From contig CAZFMF010000004.1 in assembly GCA_964519985.1 (NCBI GenBank), forward strand, positions 62,001 through 126,000: a stretch of 64,000 nucleotides of DNA. The letters run 5' to 3'. The position numbers and the translations under genes were made by a program. Under the pieces are notes generated by a model that saw only the letters and a list, made by a program, of their open reading frames with translations, ran no database searches and was not told the origin of the DNA. Below are positions 33,862-42,686 of this stretch, in pieces (position 1 is the first letter of the stretch; every line of letters begins with the position of its first letter). This stretch comes from JAIEOG01 sp964519985. GTDB lineage: Bacteria; Bdellovibrionota; FAC87; UBA2466.

Positions 33862-34818
33862 TCAATCGAATATCGAGCTTACCGACTCGTGTTTACAAAT
33901 GCGCCGGATAGTCTCGGCCAGAATCGGGGCGACCGAGAGGCATTTCACTTTTTCAATCTTCGCCATCTGGGGCGAAAGCGGAATGGTGTCCGTGCAAATC
34001 AATTCTTTGAGTTCGCTATTGCGAATCCGCTCGCTCGCGGCGCCGGAAAAGACGCCGTGCGTGCACGCCGCGCTGACCGAAGTCGCGCCGCGATCCTTCA
34101 AAACTTGAACGGCCTGAATCAAAGTTCCGCCGGTATCGATCATATCGTCGATAATCATCGCATGTTTGCCGGCCACGTCCCCGATAAGGTTCATTGCTTG
34201 GGCTTCATTGGCGCGCAGGCGGCGCTTGTCGATAATCGCGAGTCCGGTATCCAAGCGTTTGGCGTACGCGCGGGCGCGTTCCACGCCGCCCGCGTCGGGA
34301 GAAACTACCATAAGGTCTTTCGATTCGTAGTTCTTGCGGATGTAGTCGGTGATCACCGGTTTAGAAAAAAGGTGATCGAATGGAATATTGAAAAAGCCTT
34401 GAATCTGTCCCGCGTGCAAGTCCATCGCGATCACGCGGTCGACGCCGGCCGCGGTCAAAAGATCCGCCACGAGTTTCGCGGTGATCGGCACCCGTGATTG
34501 GATCTTGCGATCCTGACGACCGTAGCCGTAATACGGAATGACCGCGGTGATCGAATTCGCGGACGAGCGTTTCAGCGCGTCGGTCATGATCAGCATTTCC
34601 ATCAAAGTGTCGTTCACCGGATGGCAGGTCGGCTGAATGATAAAGGTATCGATCCCGCGAATGCTTTCTTGGATTTCGACGAAGATTTCACCGTCCGAAA
34701 AACGCCGGATCTCCGCCCGCGAGAGCTGAGTGCCCAATTCGTCGGTAATCGCTCGGGCGAGGGCTGGATTGGCCGTCCCCGAGAAGATGCGAATCTGATC
34801 TTCTCCGGCTGAAAACAT
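33862..34818 (-). CDS. prs: Ribose-phosphate pyrophosphokinase
   Basis: 318 residues, standard length. ATP-binding YYGYGRQDRK (96-105), DLHAGQIQGFF (133-143) and PRPP loop DDMIDTGG (223-230) are intact. It makes PRPP from ribose 5-phosphate and ATP for nucleotide, His and Trp synthesis. It is first in the prs-rplY-pth-ychF run; the 75-base gap upstream presumably holds the promoter. Confidence 0.97.
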   Translation of the reverse strand: MFSAGEDQIRIFSGTANPALARAITDELGTQLSRAEIRRFSDGEIFVEIQESIRGIDTFIIQPTCHPVNDTLMEMLIMTDALKRSSANSITAVIPYYGYGRQDRKIQSRVPITAKLVADLLTAAGVDRVIAMDLHAGQIQGFFNIPFDHLFSKPVITDYIRKNYESKDLMVVSPDAGGVERARAYAKRLDTGLAIIDKRRLRANEAQAMNLIGDVAGKHAMIIDDMIDTGGTLIQAVQVLKDRGATSVSAACTHGVFSGAASERIRNSELKELICTDTIPLSPQMAKIEKVKCLSVAPILAETIRRICKHESVSSIFD

Positions 34819-34893
34819 GAGGCAGTCACACTATGCAAAGGGGTGCGGAATTTCAAGCCTGTTTCAAGGGGTTAGACGCGTTTTACGCGCTGG

Positions 34894-35835
34894 TTAAGGC
34901 TGAGAGGGAGAGGCTGGTTTTCGCTTTGAGGCCTTCGACTTAGTGGGGGTCCGGGTCAGATTCCGGCGCTTTGAACCCAAGTCGTCCGGAACCGCGATGG
35001 CGTTCTTGGCGTTGAAGCTATTGCCGGCGAGTTGTTTGGCCAGCTTTTTTCCGGTGGGCCCTTCGGGCCAGTACATCGGAAACTCCACCCGACCGTGGAT
35101 GGAGTTCTCGGCGCTATTGAAGGGGGTAACGAGATTCGCCAAGATTTCCATGCGCATGGACTGCATTTTGAAGGGAATTTTCTTCCCTTCCGCGGTGACC
35201 TGAATCGAACGCGGACTGCCGCTGGCCGTCAGCGTAACCGATCCCCCCTTGGCGAAGAAGGTGCCCTTGAGCTTCTCTTCGTCGGCCATTTGGACCTGCA
35301 TTTCGGGGGAGGTGAAAAGAAAAAGGCCCGATTCCGGCAAAGGGGCTTCCGTGCTCCCCGGGATGCGTAAGGGGACGACCCGCCGGGCCTGCGTACCCCG
35401 GGTCACCATCAAAGTCGCCGCGCCAAACTGCCCCACTCGACCGGAGGCGAATTTCGCGATCGTCCCCATGGCCAGCTGAATGACCTCATTCCGCTTGAAA
35501 TCGTTCTGAAGGGCGTCGGGCAGGGTGTCGTTTGAAAAGACCATTCCCAGCAGGTAGTGGCCGGTCTCCGGGCCAAAGAGGATCTTCTGCGTTTCGCCGC
35601 CCTTTGAATATTCTAAGGTCCCCCGACCTGGGTTCTGGTCCACCGAAAAAAGATCCACGAGGGGTAGGGCGCTCGGTGCGGCGGTGACCGGCGGGACAAG
35701 CGTAGGAGCCGCGGCGGGAGCGGTGGGCGTCGCCGGCGTATCCGAAATGGCCTTTTCGAGCTCGGGATCGGCCGCGGGGGTGGCGAAGGCATGGAGTGAA
35801 AAGAGAATCCCCAAAAATCCCAGTCCCATTTTCAT
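34894..35835 (-). CDS. Exported protein, unknown function
   Basis: 313 residues with signal peptide MKMGLGFLGILFSLHAFA. A Pro/Ala/Thr-rich linker (about 20-60) leads to a beta-rich domain (60-270) and a basic Lys/Arg/Ser/Thr tail (280-313). The central part has GPETGHYLLGMVFS and SGSPRSIQVTAEGKKIPFKM but no recognised motif. It is four bases from the stop of the ferredoxin gene upstream and may be co-transcribed with it. It is probably periplasmic. Confidence 0.68.
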   Translation of the reverse strand: MKMGLGFLGILFSLHAFATPAADPELEKAISDTPATPTAPAAAPTLVPPVTAAPSALPLVDLFSVDQNPGRGTLEYSKGGETQKILFGPETGHYLLGMVFSNDTLPDALQNDFKRNEVIQLAMGTIAKFASGRVGQFGAATLMVTRGTQARRVVPLRIPGSTEAPLPESGLFLFTSPEMQVQMADEEKLKGTFFAKGGSVTLTASGSPRSIQVTAEGKKIPFKMQSMRMEILANLVTPFNSAENSIHGRVEFPMYWPEGPTGKKLAKQLAGNSFNAKNAIAVPDDLGSKRRNLTRTPTKSKASKRKPASPSQP

Positions 35836-35839
35836 GGGA

Positions 35840-36145
35840 CTATTCTCTCACGATCTCCTGCCAGACTGAATCGAAGTCTGCGTCGGTGACCTCGTTCATC
35901 CAGTGCGGTGTCTCACCGCGGCGATGAATGACCACGGTGGTACCGACGGTGTTGCAAAAACCCAGGCACCCGGTCTGCGTGACCCAGTGGGTCGCGCGTT
36001 TCCCGGTGGTCTTGAGCTTTTCCTTCAGACGTTTGTAAAACGCTTTGCCGCCGAAATCGGAACAAGCAGTGCGGCCGTCGGTGCGAACATTGGTGCAAAC
36101 CAAAACGTGGACCTTACACTGGTCACTCATGGTGACGGGTTTCAT
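35840..36145 (-). CDS. Thioredoxin-like [2Fe-2S] ferredoxin
   Basis: 101 residues with the four-cysteine pattern of thioredoxin-fold 2Fe-2S ferredoxins: C17, C28 (C-x10-C) and C60, C64 (GCLGFC). The sequence after it (NTVGTTVVIHRRGETPHWMNEVT) matches the family's TVVVYPEGVWY region. The start ATG overlaps the stop codon of the large flavoprotein gene (ATGA), so the two are translationally coupled. It is a natural electron carrier for that enzyme. Confidence 0.88.
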   Translation of the reverse strand: MKPVTMSDQCKVHVLVCTNVRTDGRTACSDFGGKAFYKRLKEKLKTTGKRATHWVTQTGCLGFCNTVGTTVVIHRRGETPHWMNEVTDADFDSVWQEIVRE

Positions 36146-39100
36146 ACGTGCTCCACTTGAGATTTTCTCAGCAATCCGTCGACCAAGGAAAGGGTCATTT
36201 TTTCCGGCAGCGAGTTCATGCGCAGGCGATCTTGCAGGTTTTTGAAGTCGACTTCATCCAGAAGCTGATCCTGATTGAAACAGGAAAAGACGAAACGTTC
36301 TTCTCCGGTTTTGGGATCCACCTGGCGCTGAAGGCATTGCGCGCAGACTTCTTTCATCATGCATTGCATCGGCGAGTTGATCGATCCAATCGCCACGTGT
36401 TGGGCATTCAGGTGGGCCTTCAAGACGCCGTGCCGGGCGGAGGCCACCGCGGCCATCATGCGATCCGACCCGATCGCCAGAATGCGATCGATCTTCGGAA
36501 AGGGGAACTGAGGCCGCTTTTGCAGCTGCCCGTTGGCGTAGGCCACCATCGCTTCGACGATATTTCCCCGAAACGTCAGGTCTTGCGGACGACGCGGGTC
36601 AATGAGTGGACCACCGTCCACCGCCCAGACCATTTGGTCGGTTGCGGCTTCCATAAGGTCTTGGTGGAAAACGTCCTCTTTTTTTCGATAGCCGGCGAAA
36701 TAAACGACTTGGCTACCGGCGGTTCGCAGTGCGCCGGAAATCGAGAGCAAGACGGCATTTCCCAGACCACCGCCGGCGAGCAATACCGTTTCCCCCGACG
36801 GAATTTCGCTGGGTGCGCCGGTGGGTCCCATTACGACAACCGGCTCTCCCGGCTGGAGGAAGGCGCAAAGCTTCGAGCTCACCCCCATTTCCAATACGAT
36901 GAGGGCCAACAAATCTTTTGCCGGATCGACCCAGGCGCCCGTGAGGGCCAGGCCCTCCATTGCTAGCCGGTAGCCTTCCATCGCGTGCGCCTGCTTTTCA
37001 AAGTTTTGTAGGCGATAGAACTGTCCGGGCTGGAATTTGCGCGCGATGTATCGGCCCTTCACCACCACTTCGACAATCGTCGGGGTGAGTCGATTCACAC
37101 TCACCACCCGGGGGACCAACGCCGTGTCGAGTCGACTCACTAATTCCTGGAAGGCCGGGCCGGAGTCGTGCCCCAGTGCGGCGTGGGCGACGTCGGCCTG
37201 AAAGAGGCGACTGATGGCCGGAGCCCCGTGCTTCGCCGAAGCCATCGCTTTCACCACATTGCCGGCGTAATCGGGATGGTTATCGCCGTAAAAGCTCACG
37301 AAGCGACCTTGGTTTTCGTAGGACAGAAAAAAAGCGTCTTTGTCGACGGGGCTAGCGGCCACGCTCTTCCAGCCTTCGGCGTGCTTTTCCAGGCGATGCT
37401 TCTTAAAGTAGCGAGCGTGTCCGTCGAGCGCGAAAGTTCCCGGATACTCTTTCTCGTAGATGGTGTTGGGTTGAGTGCCCGCCGCCACCGCGATAGAGCG
37501 AGCGGGTAGTAACGTCGTCTTGCCGTGGGCGTTGCGGCAAAGCAGTCCCGTGGCCGCACCGAAACGATCCTTTTCCACTTCCAATGGGGTCATGTTTTCG
37601 ATGAACCCAATGCCCTCTTCGAAAGCCTTCATTACCTCTTCGTGGTTCAAACGGTAAGCGGGCGATTCCGAGAGTTTCTTGCGGTAAACAACGTTAACGC
37701 CGCCCCATTGCCGGCAAAGCGGAATGAAATTCGGTTTGCGGTTTTCGCGTTCGGCGCGTCGCCGTTCGTCGCGGATGGCACGCCCGTGCTCCAGGAAAGT
37801 CGTTAGCGTTTCCTTCTCTTCGTCGTTGCACTTGTCCCAAATTTCGGTTTCGCCCTTCTGGCGCGCGAGGGATTCGAAGAGGGCGAGGATCTTTTCCACC
37901 TGGATCGGGTAGTAGGCCATCGATTCGGTGGCGGTATCCATTGCGGTGAGTCCGCCCCCGATGACGACGGCGGGCAACCGCAACTCCAAGTTGGCGAGCG
38001 AAGTCTTCTTGAAGGCGCCACCGAGTTGGAGCGACATGAGGAAGTCGCTGGCCTTGCGCACCCCCTTGGAAAGATTCTGTCGCATGTCGACGAGGGTAGG
38101 GCGGCCGGCGCCGGTGGCTAGCGCGACGTGGTGGAAACCTTCATTCCAGGCATCCTCTAGGGTTAACGTTCCACCGAATCGCACGCCCCCGTAGAAAGCC
38201 AGATTCTGTCGTCGCAACAGCGTTAAGTAGATGGCGCCCAGAAAATTCTTATCCCAGCGTACGGTGATGCCGTACTCACTCACTCCGCCGAATCCCATTA
38301 AGATCCGCTCATCGAGTTCCTTGGTCAATTCGCGGTACTGCTTGATCGGCTGGGGAAAGGGACGCCCCTTGCCGGAGAGAACGTCGCTAAAGGGCTCAAG
38401 CTTCAATCCGTCAATACCGACCACGCCAAATCCGTCATTGGCCAGATAGTGGCAAAGAGTGTAACCGGCTGGCCCAAGCCCCACCACGAGAACATTCTTG
38501 CCATTGTAAGGCAGCGCGAAGGGGCGGGAACGGTTGATCGGATTGAAGCGCGTCAGCAGTCCGTAGATTTCGAAGCCGTAGGGCAAATTCAAAACTTCGG
38601 TGAGCACTCCGGTTTCATTCTCCGGAATATTCACGGGATCTTGCTTTTGGAAGATACACCCCTTCATGCAGTCATTGCAGATACGGTGTCCCGTGCCGGG
38701 ACACATGGGGTTATCGAGAATAATCATCGCTAACGCCGCGATCACGTCGCCCTGCTTGCGCAGAAAGTGCATTTCGGAAATGCGTTCGTCGAGCGGACAG
38801 CCCTTGAGATCAATTCCCAACGGATTTTTCTTGTAGCCGCCGGTTTTTTCTTCGAATCCTCGGGAGCAAGAGTCTTTCTCGCGCTGGTGGCAATACAGGC
38901 AGTAGTCAACCTCGCGCAGCATCGCTTTGGTGTTCATGCGCGGATCGGTGAGTTTGAATCCGTCGCGCGGGCGAAGGTGGTCGACCACGCGGTGCTCGGG
39001 AAAGCCCGGGGAGCCTTCGACGGTGGGGACGAGGTTTTCGTAATCGATTTTTCCCGGTCGTACGAAGGAGACCCAACCCTGTAAACGCTTTCGGCGTTCG

Positions 39101-39738
39101 GGATCGACGTAAGTCTGCACGCACCAGTTTTCAAAGTGAGTCAGAGTGGCCGAAATTTTCTCTTCCAGGGATCCGCCGAGAATCGGCGAAGTCAGGGTCT
39201 GAGCGCGCGCTTGCTCCAACGCCGTGAGCGGCTCTTTTTTCTGCTTCTTTTGGCAATCGAGGAGAAATAGCACGATGCGCGCCATGCGCACTTCATCGTC
39301 TTTGACGGGGTCGGCCGGTTCTTGGCGTTGGATGTCTTGAATCGTGCGGGCGATCAAGTCGTATTCGGCGTGAGGCACCGGGGCTTCTTCCGAACGCTTG
39401 AAAACCCGGATCTTCACGAACTCGTTTTTGAAGCGAAATGCGGGCTCCAGCTCGAGAGTCGTTTGTTTGAGTTTGGCCGCCTCATTGGTGACATGAAAAA
39501 GCCGGGCGACGAAGTCGCCGACATGGCGTGCGACGGCGATCAAAATCGCCGATTCCTGCGGTGGCGTGAGCCCGGCATCGGCGAGGGATGCGAAACGGGC
39601 GGCTAGGCCGGGTTCCTGCGCTTCGGCTTGTCGCCAAAACTCCGTGTGCAATTCTCTTAAACGATCCGGGCGGTGGAGATCGGAATAGCGAAACCCCGCG
39701 ATACCGAGGTCGAGGTCATGATTGGGGGGAGTGGTCAT
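36142..39738 (-). CDS. GltD-like/FNR fusion flavoprotein (NfnAB-type domain order)
   Basis: 1198 residues. Residues 1-270 are an unrecognised helical extension. Residues 275-365 hold a GltD-type double iron-sulfur domain (C280, C283, C291, C314, C346, C354, C357, C361). FAD-binding VVGLGPAGY (418-426) opens the GltD-like FAD/NAD(P) region, which runs to about 850. The C-terminal third is an FNR/PyrK-like module: YRLQNF for flavin, a Rossmann part, and a final 2Fe-2S motif with C1126, C1132, C1135 and C1153. The order matches NfnB joined to NfnA, the two subunits of NADH-dependent ferredoxin:NADP+ oxidoreductase (also sulfide dehydrogenase SudAB). Electron transfer between NAD(P)H and a ferredoxin, possibly the one encoded just downstream, is inferred. 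Bifurcation cannot be proved from sequence. Confidence 0.82.
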   Translation of the reverse strand: MTTPPNHDLDLGIAGFRYSDLHRPDRLRELHTEFWRQAEAQEPGLAARFASLADAGLTPPQESAILIAVARHVGDFVARLFHVTNEAAKLKQTTLELEPAFRFKNEFVKIRVFKRSEEAPVPHAEYDLIARTIQDIQRQEPADPVKDDEVRMARIVLFLLDCQKKQKKEPLTALEQARAQTLTSPILGGSLEEKISATLTHFENWCVQTYVDPERRKRLQGWVSFVRPGKIDYENLVPTVEGSPGFPEHRVVDHLRPRDGFKLTDPRMNTKAMLREVDYCLYCHQREKDSCSRGFEEKTGGYKKNPLGIDLKGCPLDERISEMHFLRKQGDVIAALAMIILDNPMCPGTGHRICNDCMKGCIFQKQDPVNIPENETGVLTEVLNLPYGFEIYGLLTRFNPINRSRPFALPYNGKNVLVVGLGPAGYTLCHYLANDGFGVVGIDGLKLEPFSDVLSGKGRPFPQPIKQYRELTKELDERILMGFGGVSEYGITVRWDKNFLGAIYLTLLRRQNLAFYGGVRFGGTLTLEDAWNEGFHHVALATGAGRPTLVDMRQNLSKGVRKASDFLMSLQLGGAFKKTSLANLELRLPAVVIGGGLTAMDTATESMAYYPIQVEKILALFESLARQKGETEIWDKCNDEEKETLTTFLEHGRAIRDERRRAERENRKPNFIPLCRQWGGVNVVYRKKLSESPAYRLNHEEVMKAFEEGIGFIENMTPLEVEKDRFGAATGLLCRNAHGKTTLLPARSIAVAAGTQPNTIYEKEYPGTFALDGHARYFKKHRLEKHAEGWKSVAASPVDKDAFFLSYENQGRFVSFYGDNHPDYAGNVVKAMASAKHGAPAISRLFQADVAHAALGHDSGPAFQELVSRLDTALVPRVVSVNRLTPTIVEVVVKGRYIARKFQPGQFYRLQNFEKQAHAMEGYRLAMEGLALTGAWVDPAKDLLALIVLEMGVSSKLCAFLQPGEPVVVMGPTGAPSEIPSGETVLLAGGGLGNAVLLSISGALRTAGSQVVYFAGYRKKEDVFHQDLMEAATDQMVWAVDGGPLIDPRRPQDLTFRGNIVEAMVAYANGQLQKRPQFPFPKIDRILAIGSDRMMAAVASARHGVLKAHLNAQHVAIGSINSPMQCMMKEVCAQCLQRQVDPKTGEERFVFSCFNQDQLLDEVDFKNLQDRLRMNSLPEKMTLSLVDGLLRKSQVEHV

Positions 39739-41401
39739 GCAGTTTCCAATACGCCAGTCCCATCAACAAAATATTCACGCCAAGAAAAATCCACTGTGCG
39801 GGTTCCCTTTGCGTGGGCGAGAAAACCACCCACATTAAGAAAAAGCTCGCGCCATGCAAGCTGACCATCGGCCAGTAGAATCGAGGGCCGGTCAGGGCGG
39901 TGGCGGCGGCAGGCACCAGAATCATCACCAACGGAAATCCGTAGTAGCCGCAGTGGATGCAGGTCCCACTAGGATTAAAGAGGACGAGATTCCAGATGGC
40001 AATGCCGATTGCGGTGTACGCCGCACTGAGGACCAAAAAGCGAAATAGGATTTGGGCATTTCGTGGACGGGGCCGGCGCAGAAAGACGGCGACGGCGCCC
40101 AGTCCAAAAATTCCCGGCGTGGCGAAGAGTCGCAAAAAGGCGTCGACGCGATATTCGGCGGCCGTGGCGCGGGTGACCTCCCAGGGAAGGGCAAACCATG
40201 CGACCCGTGGGTACATGAAATTCCAATTCCAAAGTTTCGTGCGCTTCCAGCTCTCCCAGGTCAGCTTGCCGTAGCTCTCGGCAATGGCTTGGCCGAGGGA
40301 AATGTCCAACTGGTCTTCAGCCAGATGCATGCGAAACAATCGGTCGCCCGGAGGATCATAAAGTTTCTGGTACGCCAACCAAAGCCCCAGGAGCCCAGCC
40401 CCGATTCCCGCGGCCTCCCAAAACCCGCGGCGCGGGCGCCAATCGCCCAGGGCCGGCCAGACGAGTGCGACAGCGAGGAAGCCAAATCCCGCTCCGCCGT
40501 GAGATAGGTAGGCAAGGGCAAAAGCTACCGCGGACCCCCACCAAACGGATCGCGTCTTGGGCTCGACCAAGAGCAACAAGCACCCCATCAAACCGAGCGA
40601 AGCGCCCAAGAGTTTGGGCCACACATAGATCGTATTGAAAAAGACAAAGCCGCTTAGCGATGCGGCCAGTGCCACCTGAGTCGCTAGGTTCGCTCCATTC
40701 CATTCCCACCCCGACGATGGGGAACCCAATCGATTTGCCGACTGAAACTCGGGCGAAAAAAAGAAGAAAAGTGGGATGACCCACAGGGACTGCAAGAGCA
40801 CTGCGATCACTTGGTACACCTGCGGGCCGGTGCGAATCGGTTCGGCGATGAGCCCGAACGCGAGGTGCAGTCCAGTTTGTAACGGGGGCCGATCGCTGCT
40901 CTGCCAACCGGCGCCCATGTCGCGCGGATCACTCCCGCGAAAGAGGTGGGCGGCGAACATCGCCGGGATACGATTGTCGTGGGGCATCGGCCCCAGCACC
41001 CGCTGAGCGCTGTTCTCGAGGCCGGAGTCGGTATAGTTGAAATGGAGATTTACCAGTTGCGCCGAATTCGCTGCGACAAAACATACCAGTAGTGCTTGTT
41101 TTTCCCAGCCGGTGAGCGATGCCAGCAGAACGTTGCGGAGCCGACGCCGCCACTGCGCGATACCGACGGTGAGGATCGCCAGCGAGATCGCGATGCCCGG
41201 ATAGCGATGGAGGAAGTAGATCCAGAAAACGAGGTAGCCTAATAGCCCATTGAGCAGCAAGGCAGTGACAAGGCGAAATCCGGCGGGAACGGCAATACGA
41301 CGACTGAGGCGGTCGGTTAGCACAAGCCCGACTGACCAAAACAGCAGAAATACGAAGGTGCCGAAGAACCAGAAGTTTAGAGCGGCGTGGAGAAACCTCA
41401 C
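39716..41401 (-). CDS. Polytopic membrane protein (GT-C-like)
   Basis: 561 residues with about twelve membrane helices and one larger soluble loop after the third (NFNYTDSGLENSAQRVLGPMPHDNRIPAM). Long hydrophobic helices with an acidic loop carrying an Asp/Glu resemble GT-C glycosyltransferases that use polyprenyl-linked sugars, but no diagnostic motif is clear. GTG start at 41401. It overlaps the start of the large flavoprotein gene by 23 bases, so the two may be one operon despite the unrelated functions. The exact role is unknown. Confidence 0.65.
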   Translation of the reverse strand: MRFLHAALNFWFFGTFVFLLFWSVGLVLTDRLSRRIAVPAGFRLVTALLLNGLLGYLVFWIYFLHRYPGIAISLAILTVGIAQWRRRLRNVLLASLTGWEKQALLVCFVAANSAQLVNLHFNYTDSGLENSAQRVLGPMPHDNRIPAMFAAHLFRGSDPRDMGAGWQSSDRPPLQTGLHLAFGLIAEPIRTGPQVYQVIAVLLQSLWVIPLFFFFSPEFQSANRLGSPSSGWEWNGANLATQVALAASLSGFVFFNTIYVWPKLLGASLGLMGCLLLLVEPKTRSVWWGSAVAFALAYLSHGGAGFGFLAVALVWPALGDWRPRRGFWEAAGIGAGLLGLWLAYQKLYDPPGDRLFRMHLAEDQLDISLGQAIAESYGKLTWESWKRTKLWNWNFMYPRVAWFALPWEVTRATAAEYRVDAFLRLFATPGIFGLGAVAVFLRRPRPRNAQILFRFLVLSAAYTAIGIAIWNLVLFNPSGTCIHCGYYGFPLVMILVPAAATALTGPRFYWPMVSLHGASFFLMWVVFSPTQREPAQWIFLGVNILLMGLAYWKLHDHSPQS

Positions 41402-41507
41402 CGGGGGACCTTATCAAAGGGAGCCCGGGCTTGTCATTGCGAGCGCAGCGAATCAGGCCTCGCCGCTCCACTCGCCCGGCCTAAGGCTGGCCGGGACGGT
41501 GGGGCGA

Positions 41508-41547
41508 GTGCGCACGAGTTATTTGAACGAAGCGAGTTGTCCTCGCC
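41508..41547 (+). repeat. Left inner inverted repeat of the RAYT unit
   Basis: A 40-bp sequence beginning gtgcgcacgagttatttgaa, found inverted at 42251-42290 with a single mismatch (gaagcgag against gaggcgag). It contains its own short stems (cgaagcg, gaggac) and lies 140 bases upstream of the transposase start. Confidence 0.88.
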
Positions 41548-41687
41548 GTCGTCTCATTTTCAAGTGCCAAGGACATCCAAAGAGAGAAACTTTAGCTAGA
41601 TTTTGGAATTCGCATGCTCCCCTAAAATCGTTTTTATCGACGATAAAACCATTGCCCCGCGATCGAAAATTAGATACACATGTACGC

Positions 41688-42245
41688 ATGTCAGCAAAGC
41701 AACTCACTCTATCTGACGCGTTAAAAGCGAAGACGATCCACGGTGGTGAATATTCCATCGGTAAAAGAAAAACTAGGCGACCGGTCGTTACGAGACGCCC
41801 AATGCATTTGGTGATGCGTTCCTCAATTGCGACCGGCCCACGGTCCTTTTTGCAGAGATTGCACGTGCGTTTCATTCAGCATCTGGTTCAAACGCTGGCG
41901 CGAGCGAATGGAATTCGGATCTACGAGTTTTCCAATAGTGGGAATCATTTGCACTTTTTGCTTCAGGCGAAGACGATTGTGGGTTTTCGGCGGTTTGTGC
42001 GGGTGCTATCGGGCCAAATTGCGATGAAAGTCGGTGGAGGAAAGAAGGGAAAGCCTTCGGAAGAAAAGTTTTGGGATCTTTTGCCCTTCACCCGCATTGT
42101 GGAATGGGGCCGGGCCTTTGAAATCGCGCGGCAATATGTGGTGCAGAATACTTTGGAAGCCTTGGGTCTCATTCCCTATCAACTTCGAAAGGCCAAAGGG
42201 CCGCCGCCCCGAAAACGTTCCCGCGCTCTTGGCGCCTCGAGCTGA
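41688..42245 (+). CDS. REP-associated Y1-type (IS200-like) transposase, RAYT
   Basis: 185 residues. The HUH motif is NHLHFLLQ (H87, H89) and the catalytic tyrosine is Y150 in ARQYVVQN, followed by an Asn/Glu-containing helix as in TnpA_REP proteins. The N-terminus RRPMHLVMRSS and the basic C-terminus PPPRKRSRALG agree with RAYTs, which bind and nick REP hairpins as single strands. ATG at 41688 gives the normal RAYT length; the frame is open upstream but runs through repeat DNA. All catalytic residues are intact, so it may be active. Confidence 0.88.
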   Translation: MSAKQLTLSDALKAKTIHGGEYSIGKRKTRRPVVTRRPMHLVMRSSIATGPRSFLQRLHVRFIQHLVQTLARANGIRIYEFSNSGNHLHFLLQAKTIVGFRRFVRVLSGQIAMKVGGGKKGKPSEEKFWDLLPFTRIVEWGRAFEIARQYVVQNTLEALGLIPYQLRKAKGPPPRKRSRALGASS

Positions 42246-42250
42246 AAATC

Positions 42251-42290
42251 GGCGAGGACAACTCGCCTCGTTCAAATAACTCGTGCGCAC
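42251..42290 (-). repeat. Right inner inverted repeat of the RAYT unit
   Basis: The partner of the repeat at 41508-41547, in opposite orientation, starting six bases after the transposase stop codon. A REP-like end (complement of gtcattgtgagcg) follows at 42373-42385. Confidence 0.88.
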
Positions 42291-42388
42291 TCGACCCGCC
42301 GACCGGGGCAGACTTAGCCCCGGCGAGCGGGGCGGCTAGGTCGACGCGTTGCTTGGCGGGATTGCTTCGCCACGCTCACAATGACCGG

Positions 42389-42682
42389 TTACTTTTCGCC
42401 TTTGAGTTTCTTGCTGAACTTTTTGAGGGAGGAAGAGGCCTTGGTGAGCGTTTTGCCGACGGTTTCGGTGCCTTTTGCGACGGCATCCAGGCCGGTGCTC
42501 AGGTTGTCCTTGTTGATGACTTCTCCGGCGCGCTGAATGGCGATTTTCGAAACTTCCACGCCCGTCTGAACGCCCTTTTTGATTCCGCCGGCCGTGCGGG
42601 CGGCTTCGGATCCGAGTTCGGTCGCCTTGGCTTTGATGTCGCCGGCTTGTTTTTTTAGCTTATCGAAATCTGGTTTTTTCAT
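42389..42682 (-). CDS. Small Lys-rich helical protein
   Basis: 97 residues, very basic and predicted almost fully helical (KKQAGDIKAKATELGSEAAR, TKASSSLKKFSKKLKGEK), reminiscent of amphipathic coiled-coil or apolipoprotein-like repeats. No signal peptide. The start is four bases from the stop of the RHS-repeat gene upstream, so it is probably expressed with it. A role as a partner or immunity-like protein is possible but unsupported. Confidence 0.55.
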   Translation of the reverse strand: MKKPDFDKLKKQAGDIKAKATELGSEAARTAGGIKKGVQTGVEVSKIAIQRAGEVINKDNLSTGLDAVAKGTETVGKTLTKASSSLKKFSKKLKGEK

Positions 42683-42686
42683 GGTT

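Larger units (their letters stand above)
41433..42385. mobile_element. RAYT transposase unit flanked by inverted repeats
   Basis: The outer ends carry GTCATTGCGAGCG (41433) and, on the opposite strand, GTCATTGTGAGCG (from 42385), matching the dispersed palindromes. Further in, 41508-41547 and 42251-42290 form a 40-bp inverted repeat with one mismatch (gcgcacgagttatttgaacg and its complement). The Y1 transposase lies between them. The right end stops three bases from the stop codon of the small gene at 42389. This is the arrangement expected for a REP-associated transposase locus. Confidence 0.8.

Noticed and set aside
41250..41687. Upstream extension of the transposase frame
   Set aside because: It crosses the inverted repeat and the membrane-protein gene; RAYT homology starts at 41688.
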